Shown here one piece after another: positions 1-12,203 of a stretch of 64,000 bases of DNA; the first letter of the stretch is position 1; every line of letters begins with the position of its first letter. The position numbers were made by a program, and so were the translations under genes. Source of the DNA: Chaetorhynchus papuensis (lineage: Eukaryota; Chordata; Aves; Passeriformes; Rhipiduridae); contig VWYX01000119.1 of NCBI GenBank assembly GCA_013396525.1, positions 1,272,968 to 1,336,967 of the forward strand, written 5' to 3'. The notes under the pieces were generated by a model, which did not search any database, was not told the DNA's origin, and worked only from the letters and a program-made list of their open reading frames with translations.

Positions 1-36
1 CTCAGGAAGCATAACTCCAACTGAGCAGTGTCCTCG
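1..36 (+). CDS. CC2D2A: CC2D2A exon w1 (3' end only)
   Basis: The window opens inside an exon reading SGSITPTEQCP plus two bases (CG), followed by a good donor, GTAAGA, at 37. The leftover CG joins the A at 957 to give Arg, so the phase matches the next exon exactly. Too short to recognise alone; the call rests on phase, donor and position. Confidence 0.8.
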
Positions 37-956
37 GTAAGATAAATGTTGGCCAACAAATTATCTTATTTGTGATTTTCTGTTATTTACTAATTGCTTG
101 TTTATACAACTTCAGAAGCATGAGCTCACCATTCTGTTTAGCCTAGTGATGAAACCTCTGCTTCTGAAGGTGATAAACTTAATTCATTTTCAAGTCACAT
201 ATAACCTTGTACATAGTGCACTTAAAAATTGCATGTCTGCACATTCCCTTTGAACCTTCTGATACTCCTTGAACATCTGCACAGAACAGGGGTGTAGATA
301 CAAAGAAGTTGGTTTCAGTGTAGAGTCTAGCTCAGTGCTGGCAGTTCCACTCTCACTGGCTAGTCCTTTACACTAGGTCTGTGCTGTAGTCAACAAAGGG
401 AAAAGAAAGAAATTGTGTACTAAACCAGAGATTTCACTGCGGATAAAAGAAATAAATGTGCTTGTCTTGTGTTACTTTCCACATTTGCACACACAATTTA
501 ACATACATCTGCTGGACTTCAGTAATTTAAAAACTGCTTTGTTTTGTACTTAGTTCACAGATAGCCTCATCAGGGAATGCTGCTTGGCTGTTGTACTCCC
601 AATGACTAAAAACTTCAAAATTTGAACTCAGTTTGATATCGTTTGTTGTGCTTTGAAGGAAGGGAGTGGAAGGGAATTTTTTTTTTTCCTGGATAACTTC
701 TTTTATATGGAGTTAGCTTTAGTGGATCCAAAGTTTGACTTGATCGTTTAAAAATAATTTTATATTCACAAGAAGATAAAACAGCTGTTAAATAATAGTT
801 CTAAAGTCATTCCTGTGTAGTGTCATTTTTAGAGGAATACCATCTTTATTTAGGTGGGTTCTGTCTCCCCATGAGAAGTCATATTTTCATTAAAAATAAC
901 CAAATAATAAAAATGTTATTAAAAATGATATGACAGCTTGTTTGAAATCTTTACAG

Positions 957-1134
957 AGCAGAAGTTTTGCGACGAGAAGACGTGAAGAAACGCTCAGCAT
1001 TTATAAAAGTCCTTTTCAACTCCAAGGAAGTGTCAAGGACTGTTACCCGACCAATAAGTTCTGATTTTAGAGTTCACTTTGGACAGATTTTCAATTTACA
1101 AATAATCAATTGGCCAGACAGTTTGAAACTACAG
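957..1134 (+). CDS. CC2D2A: CC2D2A exon w2
   Basis: A 178-nt exon bounded by TTTACAG and GTAGAT. It encodes AEVLRREDVKKRSAFIKVLF and continues through a segment containing DFRVHFGQIFNLQI, ending in phase 0 at Gln. The sequence matches the conserved central part of CC2D2A just upstream of the C2 domain. Window residues 12-71. Confidence 0.95.
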
Positions 1135-2318
1135 GTAGATGATGATTTATCGCAATAACTTTTAAAAGATGATATAAAATGTAATTACTCCTGTAATGCT
1201 TGTGTTTTGCTCTATGATAGTGTCATAAAGACTGAAAAACCTGTAAAAGACCCTTTGTAAATCTTCAATCGTATGCTCCTTCCTTGCTTCTCCAGTCACA
1301 AACTTTTAACTTTGCTGCTATGTTTTTGATGCTTATGCTTTCTAGATATATATAGAACAAAACTATATGTTGAATGTGAGAAAAATTGAATAATTGGGAC
1401 TTGTGATTAAATATGTTAGTGGATCGGCCTCTTAATTTTGGAAAAACTGATTTATATTGCAGATCAAATTGCTAACATGGTTTTCTTAAAATATTCTTTT
1501 CCACACAGTAAAACCATCATAATGTTTACTGGAGAGGAAAGAAAAAAAAAAATTCTAGTAATGTCCATAACTGCACTTGACTTGATCACCAGTGCAGTTA
1601 AATCAAGCCACTACCACCCCCCATTCCGAGTATGAATTAATAAATGATTCACGTGAATACTTTTCAGAGTTAATACAAAATATATTTAGGGGAAACAGAA
1701 TCAGGATCCTACTTCTCCTTTGAGAAGACTCCTCTGGTTAGGTAGCTCTGGTAGTTCAGGGGAGGGTGTAAAAACTCCTTGTCTGCTTATTTATTTAACA
1801 CACAATTTGAAAAGGAGAAGGAATACCATTCCTGGGTTAAAAACATGTGATTGGAGAAATCACATCACTCTGAGCCGGCAGCTGGCTAGGAAAGAGAGAA
1901 GCAACCTGCAGTGCTGCCAGAATGGGGACTGTGCCATACCCTGCCTTTCATGGTGAGGGAAAATTAGTGAGGCAGAATCCCTCCAGAGTCTTCACCTGAT
2001 CCCAGTGACTGTCACAAGCAGTTGCATATTGTACAGTGATGCTCTTTAAAGCCTAGAACTTGTCATACTCATCTCAGGTGCATTAGAAAAGTGAAGAGGA
2101 TAGACTCTTACGAAGAATTCAGATCGAGTAAGCTGCTGATAGCTGAAATGTCTGCTAATTGAGTATTTTAGAAGGGGAACTAATACAATTGCCCTAAATT
2201 ATTTATTTCATGCTTCAGCCATAGTAAAACCTTTTCTCTCAATACCCTGCAATATGTTTTCAACTTCTCAAGAATGCACGTGTAAATTTTTTCTTCTGTC
2301 ATCATGGTTTTTTTCTAG

Positions 2319-2475
2319 ATTTATGAAACGACAGGTATCAGCAGTACCACCTTGTTGGCTGAAGTGTTCTTACCTGTTCCTGAGACTGCAGTCCTGACAG
2401 GCAGTGCTCCTCTGGAAGAAATAGAGTTCAGCAGTGATCAGCGTGTGATGTTGGACCATGAAGGAGTTGGGAGTG
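2319..2475 (+). CDS. CC2D2A: CC2D2A exon w3
   Basis: A 157-nt exon with acceptor TTTTCTAG and donor GTAGGC. It starts IYETTGISSTTLLAEVFLPV and ends after one base of a Gly codon. Conserved CC2D2A central region with no catalytic motif. Window residues 72-124. Confidence 0.95.
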
Positions 2476-3572
2476 GTAGGCACTCATCTTCCTCAGTTCA
2501 GCATTTCTCATTTTGCTGAAACCATGTACTAGTAAGAGGTTGGAGTAGGTTTCAGAGTAAATTCTGCTAGGAGCCTTTACAGCTTCTGTAACTGAGTCTT
2601 CCATAATAGTCATGATTCTTATTATTGAAGTTTGCTATGGAATTTTTATCTCTTACTAATTTTAAGCTCTGAGTAATAAAAATGTGTCTGTTTATTATTT
2701 GTCTTGTTGTATTAGTGGAGCTTTACGACCCATAGAAGATGTTTGGGGTTTTCTGAGCATTTGAGTAATCAGGCCTCTGACACTGCAGAGTAAGCACATG
2801 TCAATCATTGTAGCTCCAGTGATTTTAATGTTTTAAATCACTGAAAAACTGTCTGTAGAAGTGTATATGCAGAGTAATTTTTTGTCCTCCTGTTTGCTTT
2901 GTTGACAACCTGCACACACCTTTTCCTGGGGCTTTAGGCTAAAGATGAAACAAGGGAGAGATAGGAAAAAGGGAAACAAGAAGAATACGGAGTAGCATAT
3001 GGAACTTCCAAGTTGGTATAATGAATTTGAACAGCATTGTGAGATGACTGACTTACATAAATAAAAAAAATATAAAAAAAAAAATAAAGCTAGAGCAGAA
3101 TAGGTAAAAAAATGAGGAGGAAAAAAAACAGGGTAAAAAAATCATTACAGCATGTGTAAATGTCACTAACTATGATGACCAAATCTACAATTGTGTGTCA
3201 AAAGCTTTAGGACTGACTTTTCAATCATACATAATTCTTTTGACTCTGAATTTCTGTTTTGGTAATAAAAGTATGCTGAATCTGAAAACTACCAGAAGTA
3301 TTAAATTGTGTGCATCTGTGGAGAAAAAAAAAGAACCTTTGGCATAGCCTTTCCTTCCAACTCAAATGGAAAGCCTTTCTGTAGGTGTAATGGAATCTTT
3401 CACTCATTGAAGAATATAGTTCTTCCCCACAGCATGCAGCAGAATCATTGTTTCACATTAACCTTTTTATGCAAAGACACAGGTTATTTGACTACTCATT
3501 TTCTGGAAGTATTTTAAAGATGTTAAGACATTGTGTCTGAATGCATAAATATGGATTTTTCCTCCTTGATAG

Positions 3573-3720
3573 GTGTGTCCTTTTCATTTGAAGCTGATGG
3601 TAGCAACAAAATGAGTTTAATGACCTCTGGGAAAGTATCCAATAGTGTCTCTTGGGCAGTTGGAGACAAAGGAATCCCCTTAATTCCTCTGGTATCTCAG
3701 CAAAACACAGGCATTCCAAG
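3573..3720 (+). CDS. CC2D2A: CC2D2A exon w4
   Basis: A 148-nt exon, acceptor TTGATAG and donor GTAATA. It completes the Gly codon from w3, reads VSFSFEADGSNKMSLMTSG and ends NTGIP plus AG. The AG joins the T that opens w5 to give Ser, so w4 splices directly to w5 and no exon is needed between them. Window residues 124-173. Confidence 0.95.
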
Positions 3721-5754
3721 GTAATAAGATATGAATTTTCAGTGATTCATGGGAAACTGTATTCTAGTAGTTTTAAAAAATGTACTTTCATAATCAAGAA
3801 TTTTCATAATCTTTTTTCTTACCTTTAGATGTTTTACTTTGTGCTGTAACCCTCTGCTGATATCTTAGGGTACATATTTGTGGTAAATATATTTTTGTTA
3901 GAAATTTTACCTTTAACATATTATTTCTAGACTGCATCAAAGTTCAATTCAAGCTGATTGATTCAATTTTATGATTTTCTAATAGAAAGTGAATATATTG
4001 TCAAGGAACCTTCCTGTAATCATTTTGCTAAGAGCAGAAACTCCAGCTCTTTCTTATCTGAAGTGCATTTGGAGAGGCTATATAATTTTCCCTGAGGCTG
4101 CAAGTTGGTTATTGTAGATTATTTGTCCACTCTGTTGCTTTTATATAATTCCATAAAGTCAAGGAGATGATACATAAAGGCTGCTTTTGTAATGTCCTTA
4201 GGTACCTTCACTGTAAACCCTTAAAAGAGTTTTCCCATACTCATTAATATTGAGCAGGTATTAATACTTCTTCCAGCTGATCAGTTTGTCAGGTTTTTAT
4301 TTATTTAGAGGCTAGACACTGGCTTACAGATCACTCTTTTACTATTGTTGACCAAGCTGCAGCCATTCAAGTACTTTGCTGATAAACATAACAGTATTCT
4401 GCTGACATCAGTGAGACTAGAAAAACATGAGATTACAATGTGAAGATGGATTCCCAGGGGCTAACTTTAAACTCTGGAGACTAATCACTGTAATAAATGG
4501 AAAGATGAAGACTTTCAGAAGGAAGTTATCTGTGAAACACTCTTCTTTGAAACACCTTCTGGAGATGAACAGCTCTCTGTGGTTCTCCATTGTCTGTTGG
4601 GAAGGTTGGAGACAGGATTTTTGTGACTAATGTTAGCTTTTGCTACCCATGAGCTTTTTAGCACAATTGTGATTCGGTTGGCATTTGTTCAAGACTGGTG
4701 GCTAAAGATAAACTTGATGTTACTGCTTTATCTGCTGCTCCAGTAACTGCTGGATATTTGGCTGATTCTAACCAAGCACAAGACAGACCTGTAAGTTTTT
4801 AAAGCTTTCTTGAAAATACTCAAGTATGTAGAGAACAACAACTCAAACTAGCACCCCTAACAAGAGAAAGGACAAAATCCACTCCTGTGATATTTGGCTA
4901 ATAACTCATGTGTTCTGATGTGTTGGGCTTATGTGTCAAGGTTTGAGTAGCAGTGAGGCTTCAGAGGTGGCTTCTGTGAGATGATGCCAGAAGCCTGGTG
5001 ATCAGGGCAGTGTACAAATGGCCTCCAGACTACCTACCATACTTCCTTGCCTACTGAGGATACAAGAAAGTGAGCAGGAGCATCCAGAGGATAAAGACTT
5101 GGGACTTGTTACAGGAAGGACCACAGGCAGTGCTGCATCACAAGAGAGAAAGCTGCAAGGGTTTCCCAAGCACAGGCAGTGTCCTCTTCAGCCAGCATGC
5201 AGTCTGGACATGACAGGCAGAGCAGAGTGCTGGCAGCAGTCCCAGATGTGGTGAGGGCATGATTGAGGCCCAAGGATCTATGCAGAAACAGCAAGGAGGG
5301 GACAGAAGTGAGGACTAAAATGCAGGTTCGAAAGCACCATCCAGGAGACAGGTCAAAGACAGGAGCTAAGATACAGCACTAGCCAAGGACTGTATGTTTT
5401 AGAAGTTCTTTGTCAAAACTTTTATGTTACCTTTCACAGTGTGAGGCAGTTTATCTTCTTACTTGCTAGTATGCAATGTGGAATAGCGTAGGTGTATCAG
5501 AAATGTATCAATAAGCACCTTATTATTTGTATAAAAGTTGTCTTCCACCAGTTCCTTCATATTTCACCTTGACTTTATTTTGCAATTGATCATTCCCTCA
5601 GTTCCATAGCTACAACTAGGAACCATGTACTAGAATTTGCTATTCAGGTAGTGGGGAGCTTTTGGGGTTTTTCTAAGATTGTTTTAAATACTTTTTTTAT
5701 ATTGCTAAATGAAATGTGTTTTAGGTGTAAGGTCTGTCAATTCTATTTTTTTAG

Positions 5755-5893
5755 TGCTTTAAAAAATATTGATGCTATTGCATCCATCGGCACATCAGGC
5801 TTAACTGATATGAAGAAACTAGCTAAGTGGGCAGCTGAAGCAAAACTCGATCCAAATGACCCAAACAATGCAGCTCTGATGCAGCTGATCATG
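5755..5893 (+). CDS. CC2D2A: CC2D2A exon w5
   Basis: A 139-nt exon, acceptor TTTTTTTAG and donor GTAAGT. It encodes ALKNIDAIASIGTSGLTDMK and the family hallmark LAKWAAEAKLDPNDPNNAAL, ending LIM in phase 0. Very highly conserved in CC2D2A. Window residues 173-219. Confidence 0.98.
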
Positions 5894-6052
5894 GTAAGTG
5901 GTGTTTTCAGAGGTGAAGGGCTAATGGAGCTGTGAAACTCCTGGTCACCAGGATCTCCCCAGGCAATCTCCATGCATGCCAGGGAGGTAGCAGCATTTGA
6001 ATTTGTGATGGACATACTTGTGCGAATGTTAAGAAGCAAAATACCTACTAAA

Positions 6053-6130
6053 AATATGATTTATTAATCCATATAGTAGTGGGTTGTTTACATATTAATG
6101 AATATGATTTATTAATCCATTCAGTAGTGG
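6053..6130. repeat. 48-bp tandem duplication
   Basis: A 30-nt sequence beginning AATATGATTTATTAATCCAT occurs at 6,053-6,082 and again at 6,101-6,130, two mismatches apart, giving a 48-bp period. It lies in CC2D2A intron w5. Confidence 0.85.
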
Positions 6131-6340
6131 CAAAAAATAGGTAGAAGGGAATGTGCCTACAGATCAGTTAATAAATTAAAAACAAAATACCGATTTTGTG
6201 TTTGTTTTTTCCTTAAAGTGCAGGGGAATTTCCAGTATACTTGTATGGTACTAAATAAAAAGCTGCTCATTAGTGAGGATTGCACAAAGAGATTGTGTGT
6301 GTTGTAGAAGCTTCAACTTTTCTAAACAACAAATTGAGGA

Positions 6341-6417
6341 GCTATTTACATAGATGCTTAATTTACATGGCTGTTTATTTACATAGCTGTTTCATTTACA
6401 TAGCTATTTACAAAGCT
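6341..6417. repeat. Irregular minisatellite, GCT-ATTTACATA units
   Basis: About five successive units of 12-17 bp begin GCT and carry ATTTACATA or a close variant. They lie in the same CC2D2A intron as the 48-bp duplication. Confidence 0.7.
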
Positions 6418-6721
6418 AAAGTTCTGTAAATGGATCTCCTTTACAGTACAGCTTTTTAGGTTACTCAGACATGTTACAGTTTTCATACTCTCTAATCTTT
6501 TGTTTATGATACAAGGAAATAGAATTTTATTATATTCTATAACATATAATCTCATATGCTTTGCTCAGCAAAACCCTACTATAAAATACTTGGTGTTTCA
6601 GTCTTCATCGCTTTTGCTTAAAATGAACATCCTTGCAATATGCATGTACAACTTATAAAAGCTATTTTATAGATTTTTGTCACTCTGTATGAAAAGGTTA
6701 ATATTTTTGTTACTAATTTAG

Positions 6722-6925
6722 ATTACTACAAGCGGAGAGGCACATGTTCCTGATTACTTCAGACTGGAACAGTTGCAGCAAGAATTTAATTTTGTTTCTG
6801 ATGAGGAGTTTAATAGATCAAAGAGATTCCGACTCTTGCAGCTCAGAAACGAGGAGGTGGCAGAGTTCCGAAACTATAAGCAAGTCCCTTTACATGAACG
6901 AGAAATCAGTGAGAAAATCTTCCAG
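6722..6925 (+). CDS. CC2D2A: CC2D2A exon w6
   Basis: A 204-nt exon in phase 0 at both ends (acceptor AATTTAG, donor GTAGAA). It contains FRLEQLQQEFNFVSDEEFNR and EVAEFRNYKQVPLHEREI, a helical, charge-rich stretch conserved in the family. Window residues 220-287. Confidence 0.98.
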
Positions 6926-8039
6926 GTAGAATGTTATCTGAAATATTTCTTTTCTAGTTTAAATGCTTATAATATTTGACTTGCAATTAAGTCAAGTGGT
7001 CCTTTAAAGAATGTAAAGCTATACTGACATGAAAAAAACCAGAATTTTATTCCTTCAGTCTTTTCTAGTGTTATTTTCATCTAGTTGAAGTAGCTTCCTT
7101 CCAGGGCAGTATTTCCACAGCAAGAGGTAAGTAAAACAGAAAAACTGCTGTAGACACAAATGTTATAAGACAGAAGATAGTTTTTGTTAAAGTTGAGAGA
7201 CTTTTTTTTAAAAGTGATTTCAGATATAGGAAGGTAATTCAGAGATAATTCAGGCTTAGGCTTATTAGCTTTTGAGCCCTTTTTGAGGGGACTGTTAGAA
7301 GCAATGACTAACAACAATTAAAACCTCTTTTTGTTTCATTAGAGCCTACGTTACTGATATTTCTGGTTTAGTACGTTGTTCTAATTACCTTACCCTGTCC
7401 TTGCCTGTCTGTTAATTACCTTATTGAAATGCAATGTGTGCATTTTCTTTTTATTTGGGTTATACTTCAGTTATTTTCATCTCAACTCTGCTATTAGTGT
7501 TAAGTCATGCATTTTTTTGTTCTTAGGAATTCATGCAGCTAAGGAGCTGTTCATTGCCTTAGCAGGATCAGAATCATCTCAGATTCTGGCAACTGCTGTT
7601 TTGTCCCTACTTCTTCTGACATAGATTTATTTGAAAAATTCCTTTCTTCCTTTCTATTGGATGATATATTTTTAAAAAATATATTTATTAATTCAGTCAT
7701 ATCTGTCTCTTTGCAATAAATATTACTATTTTTTACATTTGAGGTTAGTTTTGTATCTTTTATTTAAAGATGTACCACATCTTTGGTGTACCTTTCTGAT
7801 CCAGTTTATTTTATGGACTATTTTCATTCATTTCATGTTAGTATTCAACATTTGAAAACCATAGTTTAAGAATTATTTTGACAGGGGTTGTTGTTTTTTT
7901 TCCATTAAGGTTAAATTGGATAAACCCATGATTGCCCGTTCCAAGTTTCTTTTATATGCTGTGATCTTTAAAACTAAGTTTCAAGTGATACTGAATTTCC
8001 TAGTTGGTTTACTAGCTATTTGGCAAAAAAGTCTGTAAA

Positions 8040-8440
8040 TTCGTAGAATCATGGAAATACTATTTGGAAAATACTGTCTGGAGATCATCTGGTCCTGCTT
8101 TCTACTGAAGTGGTGGTACTGTTGCCAGCACTAGATGAGGTCAGCCATTTATTTGTCTAGCCAAGACTTGAAACCTCTAAATGGGAGACAAAAAAAAATA
8201 AAAAAAAAACCTGTTTGAGTGCTTCACTATCCTTCCAGAGACTGCTCAAAAAAAAAGAAAAAAAAGAAGTCATGTCCAACCTGAGCCTTCCAAGTTGTAT
8301 TTAATGGCTGCTTTCCCTTGTTGTACTGTCTGGAACTAGAAAGACAATTTTGGCACCTTGTCCTTTGTAACTGCCCCTCAAAGAGTTGTGGGCAGATACT
8401 GCATTGCTCATTAATCTCTTCCTCACCAGACTAATGAATT
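8040..8440 (-). mobile_element. Old CR1 LINE fragment, 3' end, minus strand
   Basis: Starts TAGAATCATGGAAATAC, the reverse of a CR1 3' tail, and continues with the ATGTCCAACCTGAGCCTTCC-like block of the CR1 ORF2 end. It is heavily decayed, with two A-rich runs at 8,190-8,270. It appears continuous in CR1 order with the fragment at 8,915-9,790, with the plus-strand copy between them. Confidence 0.6.
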
Positions 8441-8910
8441 TGAGTACCTTGCCCAGTGCAAGAAAGACTCTGAAATACTGGAGTAAGTCCAGTAGAGAGC
8501 TACCAGTATATGTGCAGGGCTGAAGCACATGACCTGCAAGGAGAGGTAGAAAGGACTAAGGTTGTTTTTGCCTAAGCAGGCTAGGCTGAGGGGCTTTCTT
8601 ACTGCATCCTTCAGGTACCTAGCAGTGCAGAGAAAACAGAGTGAGATTCATCTTAGAGGTGAGATGATGATAGATACAAGGTGCTCCAAGAGACATTCCA
8701 TTCCATTAAATATAATGAAAACATTTTGCACAAAGAATGTATTGAAGTTCTAGAACGCATTGTCCATCAAATTTGTAGACTTGCCATCTCTAGAGATACT
8801 GAAAATTCAACTGTTCAAGGCCCTGAGCATTCTGACTGGAGTTGTTCTGACTCTGAGAGTTCGGATCAGATGGCCACCAGTACTCTCTTCAAACCAAAAT
8901 TATTCTGAGA
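8440..8910 (+). mobile_element. Old CR1 LINE 3' fragment, plus strand, nested
   Basis: Plus-oriented CR1 landmarks run in order: ACTGGAGTAAGTCCAGTAGA, a decayed AGGAAAGGCTGAG-type block, CTTGCCATCTCTAGAGATAC and a final TTATTCTGAGATTCTGA tail. It lies between two minus-strand CR1 pieces, which suggests insertion into an earlier CR1 copy. No intact frame. Confidence 0.6.
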
Positions 8911-8914
8911 TTCT

Positions 8915-9790
8915 GACCTCTTCTGTAGGCCTCTGGCTGTCTTAGTAGCCCTTTAGTGGACCCCATGCAGTGTCTCCCCCTGCCTCTTGAATTGGCAGCT
9001 GCAAACTGGCTGCAGTATTTCAGGTATGTCCCCTCAAGTGTCAAGCTGGAGAGGCTGGTAATTTCCTTTTGTCTGTAGGACATGCTGATCCTTATGCATC
9101 CTGTGGTTTGCCTTTTGCCAAAAGAACACGTCTTTGGTTGTCATTAAACCCACATTTATTTCTGTATGGTTGTTATTCTTCTGGTTGCTTTCCGGTCTGT
9201 GCCAGTGCATGAAATTGCTCCACCCTCAATACAGAATTTTGCCTTTATTGAGGCTTCAGTTGTCACAGTCTTAAGTTATCGAGGGCCCTCTGAACTATGG
9301 TTCAGTCACTCATATTAACTGCTCTTCCTAATCGAGTATCCTTGGCTAAATTGCTGGCAGTGCATTGAGTTTCCTCATCCAGGTCACTTGTGAAGAGACT
9401 GAATAATGCTGCCCTATAGTCAATCCCAGTGGCACTTTGCTATTTAGAGGACACTAACTAGACACTGAGCTGTTCATCCTTACTGTTAGAGCTCAGACCT
9501 GAAGATTAATTTTACTGAGTACTTCCACATAACTAGCTGTGGTTCTAAAGCCAGTGTGATTTGCAGACTGCCATTAAACCTGCAGATCCTGGGAGAGCCT
9601 CTTGACTTGTAAGCTCTGGTTTTTGCTTGGAAGCTGAGTGTCAGCTGTAGCCTTTTCTTAATTTATAAGACACGTTCCTAAATTTGTGAATAAAAGTTGC
9701 ATCTGTCAGCAGAGCTTTCCCTGTAGTCCATCGGAATAGTAACCACAACCCTGAGAGATATCCCATCCACATACTTCTCCCCAAGAACCA
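8915..9790 (-). mobile_element. Old CR1 LINE ORF2 fragment, minus strand
   Basis: Resembles the reverse complement of CR1 reverse-transcriptase sequence, for example CTCATCCAGGTCACTTGTGA followed by the stretch matching the inverted PQGSVLG region. Decayed, with no usable frame. Probably the 5' continuation of the 8,040-8,440 piece. Confidence 0.5.
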
Positions 9791-9834
9791 AGTGCAGTCC
9801 TACTCACCAAGTGAGTTTTACACCCTTTGAAAAG

Positions 9835-9880
9835 TAAGTACTTTTCCAAATAATTTACGAATTATTTGGGAAAGTACTTA
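9835..9880. repeat. 21-bp inverted repeat with a 4-nt loop
   Basis: Arms at 9,835-9,855 and 9,860-9,880 are complementary along 21 bp except for one T/G position, which would be a G-U wobble in RNA. The loop is TACG. A/T-rich, in CC2D2A intron w6 just beyond the CR1 block. Confidence 0.8.
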
Positions 9881-10294
9881 TTAGTATTAAAACACAGTTC
9901 AGACCACCTTCCAAGAATACTGCATCGTTTCTGCTTATAAAAGACTCTTCCTGTTGAAGCTGCAATAAGTGAATCCACTTCCAGTTCAAATGGAATTTCA
10001 GTTTATAGCAGCAGGTCAAAGTTCAGCTTTAAAAGAAAAGATTGAAATCTTCAAGTCATTTGTTGTAATTTAAACCATATGAATCTTGTAACTGAATGGA
10101 ATTCTTGTCTCTATTCATGGAAGTTTAGCATATATTGTATACACTAGCATTAAAAATAGCTTTACAGACTTCTCACATCTGCTGTGGTTTACTGTGGTCC
10201 TTACATTATTATTAATGAAATACTTAGCATTTTTCTTATATGTGATAAAGCACTGAATATATATTGAATCACAAACTGTAATAAATATCTTTAG

Positions 10295-10387
10295 GACTAT
10301 GAGAAGAGAGTGCAAGAGAGGGATGTGATTGACAGCAGAAATTACCTAGATGCACACAGAGCAGTTGTTGCCAACTATCTGCAGAAG
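10295..10387 (+). CDS. CC2D2A: CC2D2A exon w7
   Basis: A 93-nt, phase-0 exon after the longest CC2D2A intron in the window (3.4 kb). It reads DYEKRVQERDVIDSRNYLDA and ends ANYLQK before GTAAGA. Window residues 288-318. Confidence 0.97.
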
Positions 10388-12203
10388 GTAAGATGCTAAA
10401 TATATGGATCCACCGTATTCCTGTAGGCTGTATGTTGCTTCTGTACTTGGACACTTTATTTCCATGAATACTAAAATCTGATTCATCCCTAAACATGACC
10501 TACAGACATCTTTAAAATTCCAGGTTAGGCCTGAAACTGGTGTAATTGAACAAATGGAGGTCTGTGTTATTTAATGCTATTGAGAAAGATGCAGTATACA
10601 AAATGACCAGCCATTCTGGATATTTCTGTCAGTTCTGTAAATTCCATGCTCTGGTGTCCCAGAGGTTGGTACTGTTGAGTCCCAGGAATTCAGTGATTTC
10701 CCTCTCCTCCCTGTTTTCCTTGTTGTAAGCTGTGATGCTAAGAACTTAATTATCTCCATGAAAGCGGCCCTAATCACTTCTAAAAATAATTTAGTGTAAT
10801 ACACAGTGTCTTGTCCTGCAGCCTGAGGCAGAGGACATATTTTCCATCACATTTACCTTCATTGTGGTGTTAGAGTAACATCTCCCCCTTACATTGATTT
10901 AATTTATTCTTCTAGTTTTCATTACATTAAGATGGCATTCTCTTTAATCCTTAGGGAAAAAGAAGGAAAACATTTTGTCATCTAACCAAGAAAAGTTTGC
11001 AATTTCAGACTGGCAGAGTAGCAGGTGCAAAACATGGCTACCAGTTCCTTACCAGTTGTGTAAATATCAAAAAATGTATAAAATTCTAGCTTGCTAGAAA
11101 AACACAAAGTATGATGATAAGGGTGAATTAAAGTAGGACAAAACAAATTGTTGCTTAGAAAGAATACTTCATGAAAGAAGCATAAAGAAAAAAAGTGTTT
11201 AAATCTTCCAGGCAAGTGCCAAAGTCCAGATTCAGTATGATAGTATGAAAAAATTATTTTTGACAAAGCTGTCGTATCTTTGTCAGCGCCGTATGTTTTG
11301 CATGGCATTGAACATATGGGTTTTGCAGCACACTGAGTAGTAGTGGAGTAGTACAGAATAGCATACATTATAGTACCTTTGTTTGCCTCTTTTTGTAGAT
11401 TAAATACAAGTACCCTTTTTTAAAACAGGCTTGGATATTTTCACTTTTATAAATTGTCAGATGGGCTAGAAAATTAGATTGCTCATATCAGAACTGAAAT
11501 TCCGTTCACTCTGAAGTGTGATCTTTATATGTGTATCGCTTCTAATGTTGTACTAGCACAGAGTATAAAGGCATTACTAGCATTAGTGGTAGGAAAAAAG
11601 GACAAAGGCAATATTCTTTCAGTCTTCTTCCACACAGTTGTTAGGGGAAGAGGGAAGACTTTCATCTTTGTGCTTCACTCAACGACCTCAGCAAAGAAAT
11701 GAAAGGAACTAAGAATTTTAAACATTTATTTGAAATCACAGTATTTGTAATACAGGCTTCACCAGTTCTGTAGTCCAGAGTATTTATTTTGATCGACATA
11801 ACTGGTACCATATAGATTTCCCTACAGCCTTTTTTTGCAACTTCATTTAGATATGGAAAAGAGATGTCTGTTAGTGTCATTTATTGTTGTAATTGTTTGT
11901 GATGGTGGGTTGTAAGCAGATGAAGACATAATTTTTCGATTGTTTGTTTTCATATATTCTTCTGTGAATCTAGTCAGTATGTTTCTAGAGAAGCATTAAA
12001 ATGGTAAAATGAGCTGCTCTTACATTCTAAAGAAATGGCTGGTGGAAAGGAATTTTTTCTTCAACTGTGACCCTCTTAAAATTGGGAAAAATGAAGAATT
12101 TGTATGTGGATGTTCTGTTTGTGTTTAATAGACAGAGTGCAAATATTGGCAGTGGGTTTGGATTAGAAATGCACTTTTGTCTCTTCTCCCTCCCCCTTCA
12201 CAG

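Larger units (their letters stand above)
37..10294 (+). other. CC2D2A introns w1-w6, contents
   Basis: Introns lie at 37-956, 1,135-2,318, 2,476-3,572, 3,721-5,754, 5,894-6,721 and 6,926-10,294. They are A/T-rich. I see an A-rich run at about 3,060-3,140, a 97-nt open cassette at 4,694-4,790, a 48-bp duplication at 6,053-6,130, a GCT-ATTTACATA minisatellite at 6,341-6,417, nested CR1 copies at 8,040-9,790 and a hairpin at 9,835-9,880. Nothing else recognised. Confidence 0.7.

Noticed and set aside
4694..4790. Extra constitutive coding exon of CC2D2A
   Set aside because: Exons w4 and w5 join in phase without it (AG plus T gives Ser) and the protein then matches the family. Adding 97 nt would shift the frame into a stop.
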